Positions 57,444 through 64,000 of a stretch of 64,000 nucleotides of DNA are shown here, piece after piece. The notes under the pieces were generated by a model that did not search any database, was not told where the DNA came from, and saw nothing but the letters and a program-made list of their open reading frames with translations. Source of the DNA: Brachynemurus nebulosus (Eukaryota > Arthropoda > Insecta > Neuroptera > Myrmeleontidae); the NCBI GenBank assembly GCA_035578155.1, contig JAPWDM010000013.1, positions 11,929,527 through 11,993,526 on the forward strand, in the 5' to 3' direction. Position numbers and translations under genes: made by a program. Numbering within the stretch: the first letter of the stretch is position 1; each line of letters begins with the position of its first letter.

Positions 57444-57926
57444 TAGTGATGAGCAAATGCAAAGCAATGTCTTGTTCTTGCATTAAGAATCTTGGTCTTG
57501 GTCTTGCTAGAGCAGTTTGAGTCTTGGTCTTGGTCTTGATCTTGCAAAATGCAGTCTTGGTCTTGGTCTTGGTATTGCTAAAAAATCTTGCACTTTCTTG
57601 CATTTTTTTATTACCAAATTTTTTCCTTCTAAAATCAGAATATTCTCTCTTTACGGTATTAATTATACTTTCAAAATATTTAAATATTTTAACAAGACTC
57701 TTACTTTTTTCTTGCTTTTGTCTTGGTCTTGCTTACTTGAGTCTTAGTATTGGTCTTGCAGCCATACTTATAGTCTTGGTCTTGGTCTTGCTCTTGGTAT
57801 ACATAATAGTCTTGGTCTTGGTCTTGCTCTTGGTATACATAATAGTCTTGGTCTTGGTCTTGGTCTTGCAAAAAATGCAAGACCAGGAAAAGACTGCAGG
57901 ACCAAGACTAATTTTGCTCATCACTA
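57444..57926. mobile_element. hAT MITE filled with TCTTGG repeats, 483 bp
   Basis: The ends TAGTGATGAGCAAA and TTTTGCTCATCACTA are inverted. The flanking 8-mers GTTGAAAG (57436-57443) and ATTGAAAG (57927-57934) match at 7 of 8 positions, fitting a hAT duplication. The interior is mostly a degenerate TCTTGG hexamer array in two clusters, including a 48-bp tandem with the linker GTATACATAATAG. The Leu-Val frame (57524-57931) and Lys-Thr frame (57733-57924) are translations of this array. Confidence 0.88.
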
Positions 57927-58868
57927 ATTGAAAGATGTGAATTTGTTACTGATAAAGCGGAAACAAGTTAGGGGGAAAGCAATTTCACCTCTAAACCTAC
58001 CCTCAATTCCTAAAAATCTTCAAGACCAAAAATTTTTCACAATATATTTTTTCGTTATCAGCTTAATAAATACGTATAAGAATAAAATATATATGCAATT
58101 AAGGGGGTTAAACAAGAAATTTGATTTTCCCGCAAAAAATTTTTCCGTCAAAATATAATCCCCTGTATACACTTCCGTTACCAAACAGGAAATCCTCAAT
58201 ATCCACGTTGATTTCATTATACCTAACTATAATTTACAAATTTCCATTGAAACAGCTTCTATTATTAATCCTCATATACAAAATATGTACTTCAGAATGT
58301 ATCCTCTCTTTTAATATAGTGATCAATCGACTTTAATAGGTCTCAAGTCTGCCTCTACGCCCTCCCCCACCCTCCTCGCCCAAAGGATATTCATACACCT
58401 TAGGTGGTACCCACTTGTACTTGATATTATAATGGATTATATATCTAACCCAGATATTGATAGTAAACAAATACCTGTAGCGATTAATATGTTACGATCA
58501 GGAACTGACTGGTGATGCGAAGTGACTGACTGATGAGCGACAAACGGACCTAGAACTATGAGTAAATAGTTATTTGCATATGTAAATATAATAACATGTT
58601 ACTTATTTGATAACATCACGTTTGACAATTACATACACTGACCCTGAAGATGATTTATACGATGTAAATTTCATTACGTTGTCAAATTTAATAGATCTCG
58701 TCTGTTTGACTCGTTTACGGATGATTGCTTATATTTCGAAATTATTGTGTATACGATATTGTAGAATCTGGTATATTAGAATAATCATTGATATAGAAAC
58801 AGGATGGATGGAGTGTATTTCTTAAGAGAGACAGAAAAGATATATATATCTGTCTAAAGACAAATGAC
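57927..58868. other. No gene seen
   Basis: AT-rich; a short C-rich patch at 58345-58382. Nothing recognised. Confidence 0.4.
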
Positions 58869-58921
58869 AAAATATGCACGTAAACACTTGAATTCAATTT
58901 TTGGACGTGCATATTTTGTAC
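58869..58921. repeat. Hairpin with 15-bp perfect stem
   Basis: ACAAAATATGCACGT and ACGTGCATATTTTGT are perfect inverted copies separated by about 23 bases. Confidence 0.8.
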
Positions 58922-60104
58922 TCCGAGAAAAAAATAAATTATTATTTTGTAAATAAGTTTCACAGTATGCAAGTACAACATTTCGATTGGTAAATATTGT
59001 AGTTATTAACACGTTGACGGTCATGAGCGTCGTACAGCATCAAGTTAAACCCAACTATCTGTATAAAATGTACACCAGTAAACAAGAGGTCGAACTAGAA
59101 TGTCTACCAAACTGTTCCCACTGTAATCAGTGGGTGATGTAACACAGCACACATGCAGTCACAACACACGATGTATGGACACAAATATATCAATGTGTTA
59201 GTAATATATTTTGATGATGATATATGCAGTTCGCATACATACACTATATACTATGATCCCCTCTCGCACCCGCTTTATTTTCGTCTTTAACTTCTAGACA
59301 CAATATTCGTTCAATAAAATTGCCATAAAATCATTTTTTTAATACAAATTTACCGTCTTCCATCATTTTTTCACGTTCAAAATCGAAACACAAAGGGGCG
59401 TATGTATTAATAACGACAAAAAAAAGATGGCAATACAATATTTAATTTATTATAAAAATATTGAAGTAAGATGAAATATTATTATTTTTATTATCAATAA
59501 AAAATGATTTGACAAGCAATGTAAAGCCGGCGAAATAATATTGTCTAATATGATAAACTGAAAAATTATCAATCGTATACATAGCAGCAAGCAGCAGCAT
59601 TTTAAAAATAATTCTATGACATTATCTCTGTTCATCTGCGCTCATCATTGTCTGATATATGCACGTATCAGATACGGCTGTCTCACTTACACGGTGTGGT
59701 GAAGACACAAGATTACAACACCAATATTCCACCGACGAATACGAAGCAATTCAATTTACAAACGCGACACATTTACAAACAAACGAAAAAAAAAGTAGAA
59801 AAATTATATAGAGAGAAAATAATTTGCAGTTGTGGCGATAAATAATGATACACAGTGTACGAATCAAAGGTAGGTTTACCACAGACATTAAAATTTGTTG
59901 TGGAAATAGCCAAGCTGTGTGAAGTTGGCACCCACTTTTGTAAATTTTTCCATTTTTGCGTCGTTTCTCCACCATTGCGAACCAAAAATTTTCGTTTGTC
60001 CATCGTTTGTCCGATAATATTTGAAATTGAAAAGTTGTAGCTGCTTCTCGCATTATACACATAGGTGATTGAATGTTGTCTGTATCGGGCGCCTGTCGAG
60101 CAAA
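58922..60104. other. No firm gene; less AT-rich near 59855-60060
   Basis: The segment 59855-60060 is open in several frames: minus 59751-60191 (146 codons) and 59773-60129 (118 codons), and plus 59855-60040. None shows a domain. The minus frames also run across the tRNA-like gene, which argues against coding. Confidence 0.35.
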
Positions 60105-60176
60105 GGATCGATGGTGTAATGGATAGCACACCTGGCTAGTTACCAGGAGATCCTGGGTTCGATTCCCGGCCGATCC
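60105..60176 (+). tRNA. tRNA-Thr(AGT)-like gene
   Basis: A 72-nt cloverleaf can be built. Acceptor GGATCGA/CCGATCC has the last pair A-C mismatched. D-arm GTGT/GCAC has loop AATGGATA. Anticodon arm CCTGG/CCAGG has loop CTAGTTA, giving anticodon AGT at 60138-60140 (Thr). T-arm CTGGG/CCCGG has loop TTCGATT. Internal Pol III promoters are present: A box TGGTGTAATGG and a perfect B box GGTTCGATTCC. A T6 run 60183-60188 can terminate transcription. Oddities are the mismatched pair and T instead of A at position 37. It could be a real tRNA, a tRNA pseudogene or the head of a SINE. Confidence 0.65.
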
Positions 60177-60551
60177 GGATAATTTTTTCAATCACATTGT
60201 GATTTTTAATTTACATAAGATATTTTGTTTACTTAAAACAATTTCAAATTCTGGAAATCCAAAAGCTTTTCTTACTTGAACCACACAAAATTTAATAATT
60301 CTTTTTATTTTTAATTGAGTTAGTAAAAAATCTATATTGATTTTTTCGATATCATTATCTTTGTTTTCTTTGATTTTTTTTTTTTTTTTTTTTTTTTTGA
60401 TATTGATCCAAATCTTTTCCATCTAAGACTTCTTTAACAGCAGAATTTATAATTTCGTTGTTAATTTTTTCTCTTTTTTTTTTTGTATATGTGTACCTTT
60501 TTTAGCTAAGGAATTAAAGTTTCAGTACCACTCGCGTCATCTTAAAAAAAA
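60177..60551. other. No gene seen
   Basis: AT-rich with a T17-18 run (about 60382-60399) and a second T-rich run near 60470. Confidence 0.4.
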
Positions 60552-60607
60552 TAAAATAGACACGGGGCAGTTTTAAATATGTTTAAAACTGCCCCGTGTC
60601 TATTTTA
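60552..60607. repeat. Perfect 26-bp-stem hairpin
   Basis: 60552-60577 and 60582-60607 are perfect reverse complements around the loop TATG. The arm core is GACACGGGGCAGTTTTAAA. A stem this long and perfect in AT-rich DNA suggests a very young tiny foldback element or a pair of abutting TIRs. Confidence 0.95.
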
Positions 60608-60857
60608 AAATCAAAATTATTGTCAGATTTATAAGAATACTAAAATATTAATTTTAATTTAAAAAACAATAGCTACAATAATTACTACATGAACGGCGAA
60701 TAATAGTACTAGATGTAACTTATCTACAGTCTCATAGATGGCTTTATAAACTAACATTTTCAATTAGAAATTTAAGTTGTTCAAAAGTGGCCCCCTTTCC
60801 CCTATACTATCTGAAATAGTTGTTGTCTCATTAATTTCACCCACTACTGTAACATTT

Positions 60858-60860
<3 letters not shown>
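60608..60860. other. No gene seen
   Basis: AT-rich sequence, nothing recognised. Confidence 0.4.

Positions 60861-60947
<87 letters not shown>
60861..60947. repeat. (TA)n microsatellite
   Basis: 87 bp of uninterrupted TA dinucleotide. The Ile-Tyr frame across it is meaningless. Confidence 0.97.
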
Positions 60948-60949
<2 letters not shown>

Positions 60950-63374
60950 CTTTGTATAAAAACATATTTTTGATGTAAAAAAAGTTGTCATTACCGTCCA
61001 AGCGTCTATAAAAAGAATAAAAAATTAATTTCCGTCTTCGAAACGAACTTTTTTACCTTATTAAAAAATAAATTAATACAAAAACACCCGGCTATATGAT
61101 CTAGGTAGATTTTATGTGCTAAATTAGAAAAATAATCTTGACGATTTTCTATTTAGAAAAAAAAATTATGACGATATTAAAACTTTACTATAAAGATAAC
61201 AATGAGCTTTATAGCATTCTATTGTCTTGCCCAAGTACGTATTGTGAATTTCTGAAAGGATAAGCCATGCAATAAAAAAGAAGAACTTGAAAACTACAGA
61301 TTAATTTTTTCTCTCGTCCTGAAACGACAAATTCAAGCCATCGAAAAATGTCATTAATTTTTGATATGAGTATATGATAATAGTCAAAATACACTGTGTC
61401 GCTTACAAATATTCCGTTTTTATTAGTAAAGAAAGATCTGTGAGGTTTTGGACGGAATATAAGAGCATTTCAAAAACCTATCGTATGTGATTTTTACTGC
61501 TCTTTAGGTTGGTGTAATAAACATTTCGAAAAACTTTCGACTTTTGAAAATTAATTTTTTTATTTTTCTCCGAAACCTGTTTACTTAGAACAGTGGTTTA
61601 AAGACACATCTTCTGTGATTTTCTCCGTTCTTTCCGATGATATTTTGAAAACTTTTGGATTATAGAAAATATTAGTAAAAATACTTATGTCGTTTGTTAG
61701 AAAAATGCTCAAAGAATCATCCAAAAGTTTGTGGTTTGTGGCTTTCGAATTCTAGGGATCTGAAAACAAATTGCTCTCACCTTTCTGGGCTCAAAACAAT
61801 AGGAACCGCTTTTTCTAAAAATCTACACCTACATCCGTATCCGCGATTACACAGGTCTACGATGGTTTCCCCCTTTAAGATTTGACAACTGACTTTGATA
61901 GACTTTAGAGCGCTGATTACGAATTATATATATATACTGATTATACATTTTTATTTATTTGCTATCTAATAAAAAGTCATTACATAGTTGTAATTGGCTT
62001 TTAGGAACACATTCTCATCAATGGTTTCATTAAATGAAACCTAATTAACTAAGTGACATATCTTTATTTTGGGGAAAAAAGTTGAATTTTAAAGTCATCC
62101 GCTAACGAGCTCATTATTGAGGGTAATTTATTTTTTTTCTATTCAGTTTTAATTGATAACTAAACCTCGCAAAACGGTGCTAACGGGGCCGTACCTATAA
62201 AAACTAACGACATAAATAAACATGCATAATCTATTCTTGACTTAGTCGACCTATAGGTAATTTTAGTCAAAAATTTTAATAACTAATATCTAAAAATTCT
62301 GACGTGCTGGAATTTTTTGAATATTTCTTTCGTAATCAGCGCACCAAAATACCCTAAGATCAGTCATCAAATCCAAAAGGGGTGACAAAACTTAAAATTC
62401 GTAGGCCTGTGTTATTAACGTGGTTATAATCCAAATATTAGGGATACATTTATGACGTAACTATATCTAAATGTACTAAAAAAGCCTATATTGGTTTCAA
62501 ATGTAACGTTTATCATCTATCTATCAATTTTAGATCGATACATTGGTATCAATAATAAATAAAATTTGATATTCATTACAAACTTTCCTCGAAAATAGGT
62601 ATTTTCTTCGTATTTTCTTCTTCTTAGGTTATACCTTAAAATCCTATCTGTATAGTAGAGCGGAAACTGTGCTGGTACAAAAAGATTCAGCTCGAATGCA
62701 CCGATTTTTAATTTTAATGGTCAGCTTGAATTTTTTTCTGGGACTCTTTTTTTGTATCTTTGTTTTATTTTGTGTTTGGTATTCATCACCTAAAATCCTA
62801 TTTAAAAACTATTTAAGTAGGTAGGTGCTACTCAAATCATAATTAAGCTAACGAACTATTTAAATTTCAATGTAATAAAATCTTTATTTATTAATTATAA
62901 ACAAAAACTTATATGTTTCAAAAGTATATTATATTATTATACTATATACAATTATTTTATCAATTTAATTACACAAGTTGTTCATAATTTAATTAAAATT
63001 GAATCTGGTAGGTGTACACGATAGCTATTAACAATTTAAACAAATAGATAAATAGATTCACTGTAAAATATTATAGACCAAGAACCACACAAAATTTTAT
63101 TCAAAGAATTTTATATTGGACGAAATTTCGTGGAAAATATTTTTAAAACGTATCGACAATCCGGTTAAACCACTGTATAACCTAAAATTTTCGAAAATAG
63201 TTTTCTTTTACAAATATTTTGAGAAGCAGGAGTTGGAACCAGGTCCCAAATTTAAATGTCTCATTTTGATATCAAAAACTTAAATAATGTGGTTTTATAA
63301 TTTCTTGATCGAAATCAGTTAAATTTACTGCAGCCAAACTAAAGTAATAATCGAACAATTCATAAAGTTTTAAT
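60948..63374. other. 2.4-kb stretch, 3' flank of the right-edge gene
   Basis: No exon, RNA or bounded element was recognised. For the minus-strand gene at 63375-63660, candidate poly(A) signals (TTTATT on plus) occur near 63097 and in the T-rich 62878-62900 region. The phrase TTCTAGGGATCTGAAAACAAA near 61749 resembles part of the 25271 repeat (25519). Confidence 0.35.
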
Positions 63375-63501
63375 TTATCGTTGCTTTAACGGGAGATCTC
63401 CTTTGAATGGTATGTTCAAAGGGAAATCGTCATGATCACCAGGAGGAAAGTCGTCATAATCCCCAGGACCACTTCTCGCATCCGCCTCTAGTCCTACATG
63501 C
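63375..63501 (-). CDS. Last coding exon of an unidentified gene
   Basis: Read on the minus strand, the acceptor TTAG|G (63502-63503) opens 41 further codons and TAA at 63377-63375. The peptide is HVGLEADARSGPGDYDDFPP, then GDHDDFPLNIPFKG, then DLPLKQR. The acidic, Pro/Gly-rich composition and the DDFP motif repeated twice stand out sharply from the AT-driven frames elsewhere. Joined to the upstream exon the Trp codon (TG|G) is restored and the frame stays open. This is the best evidence for a host protein-coding gene in the window. I do not recognise the protein. Confidence 0.75.
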
Positions 63502-63562
63502 CTAATTTTCTTAAAAATAAAAATATCGATTTCGAAAAACTCTAATTTACTTTTGGTGTCAC

Positions 63563-63660
63563 CATTTCATCATTTTCTTTAAAATTTTTAAGTCACTGAA
63601 TTCGTTAATAAACTTCATCACATCACTAATTTGAAAAAATTTTCCTTTTCCCAAAGCAGT
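63563..63660 (-). CDS. Penultimate coding exon of the same gene
   Basis: The exon runs from acceptor AAAG|ACT (63661-63662) to donor ATG|GTGACA (63562-63561). It encodes TALGKGKFFQISDVMKFINE then FSDLKILKKMMK, with the Trp codon split over the intron. The frame is closed by TAA 15 bp upstream of the acceptor, and that acceptor is the only AG in the gap, so the exon edge is well fixed. The intron to the last exon is 61 bp (63502-63562), typical of small insect introns. The helical, Lys/Phe/Met-rich peptide shows no recognised domain. Earlier exons must lie beyond about 63680. Confidence 0.65.
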
Positions 63661-64000
63661 CTTTATGATGTTGTTTTAGATTAGGCTGATTGGTTGAATT
63701 ATGATAATTTGGGTATAACGTCTTCATTTTTAATATTAAAATAAGGAATTTTTTTAGGAATATGACTAGTTCGTCTAAAAATTTTGTCTTAGAGATTCTA
63801 TATACGCCTAATTTTGACAAAAATGAAAAGAACGATCTCGAAAACATATAATTCGCCGCCAAAATTCATCCCTCTATTATTTTTTTACAGTTTTTAAAAC
63901 ATTAAAAAATTTTCGTCAATTTAATGTCATCATTAAAAGAAAATTTTACTCAAATCAAGCTCTATGGACATTTTCGTTTTAGTATATATTTATTATTTAC
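63661..64000 (-). other. Intron or upstream region of the right-edge gene
   Basis: A 78-codon minus frame (63626-63862) overlaps the exon in a different frame. It opens at TTG, not ATG. Part of it (SRSFFSFLSKLGVYRISKTKFLDE taken in pieces near 63760-63850) might be an earlier exon, but I could not fix splice sites. The remainder is AT-rich. Confidence 0.3.

Noticed and set aside
57524..57931. 135-codon Leu/Val-rich frame resembling a membrane protein
   Set aside because: It is the translation of the TCTTGG array inside a hAT MITE, with the element's own ends included in the frame.
59751..60191. 146-codon minus frame, the longest in the window
   Set aside because: It runs antisense through the tRNA-like gene, has no recognised domain, and its right-hand part is just the complement of the tRNA. 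A second long frame on the same strand overlaps it.

Overview
This is AT-rich eukaryotic nuclear DNA, almost certainly from an arthropod and most likely an insect. Signs of this are the very high A+T, long (TA)n tracts, a TC...CTAG Helitron of the usual insect type, many hAT, Tc1/mariner-pogo and Harbinger relics, and a 61-bp intron in the only convincing host gene. I cannot place it below that level. Bacterial-style annotation does not apply. Nearly all stop-to-stop frames of 60-146 codons are chance or repeat-derived; the two longest (146 codons at 59751-60191 and 114 codons at 41544-41888) are not supported as genes.

Layout. 1-28.9 kb is a graveyard of DNA transposons. It holds a 321-bp foldback MITE (47-367), one copy of a 0.74-kb dispersed repeat (905-1645; inverted partner at 52055-52795), a hAT relic with target-site duplication and a paralogous empty site (3944-4459), and a THAP-exon element with inverted repeats (9344-10062). 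It also holds a second hAT (13484-14016), a pogo-like element with 27-bp terminal inverted repeats (15216-16566), a 3-kb long-TIR element with a 1.37-kb Tc1-like element nested in it (17288-20301 / 18588-19955), a Helitron (24240-24937), a second pogo-like element with a broken zinc-finger transposase tail (26828-27764) and a 239-bp hAT MITE with a perfect 8-bp duplication (28284-28522).

28916-42642 is the centrepiece. It is one 13.7-kb inverted-repeat element, flanked by a perfect 8-bp duplication ATTTATAT. Its ~0.5-kb outer ends are nearly identical inverted copies. Inside them lie two opposed arrays of a ~175-bp satellite monomer: 14 monomers on the left and roughly fifty on the right. A ~0.95-kb non-satellite core lies between. 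The right array shows higher-order repeats of about 1922 bp (11 monomers) and 1576 bp (9 monomers). It looks like a Foldback/Galileo- or MULE-style transposon whose arms have become satellite DNA.

42.6-64 kb returns to small inverted-repeat elements: a MITE inside a minisatellite, a TTAA-flanked element, a large single-axis palindrome, a Harbinger relic with a transposase fragment and a hAT MITE filled with a TCTTGG repeat. A tRNA-Thr(AGT)-like gene lies at 60105-60176. At the right edge, on the minus strand, two short exons joined by a 61-bp intron (63660-63563 and 63501-63375) form the C-terminal end of an unidentified protein-coding gene.

Most of the window is transposon-derived. No complete functional transposase is present, so all mobile elements here look non-autonomous. 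Boundaries were read by eye; copy numbers in the large array and percent identities are estimates unless stated as counted.
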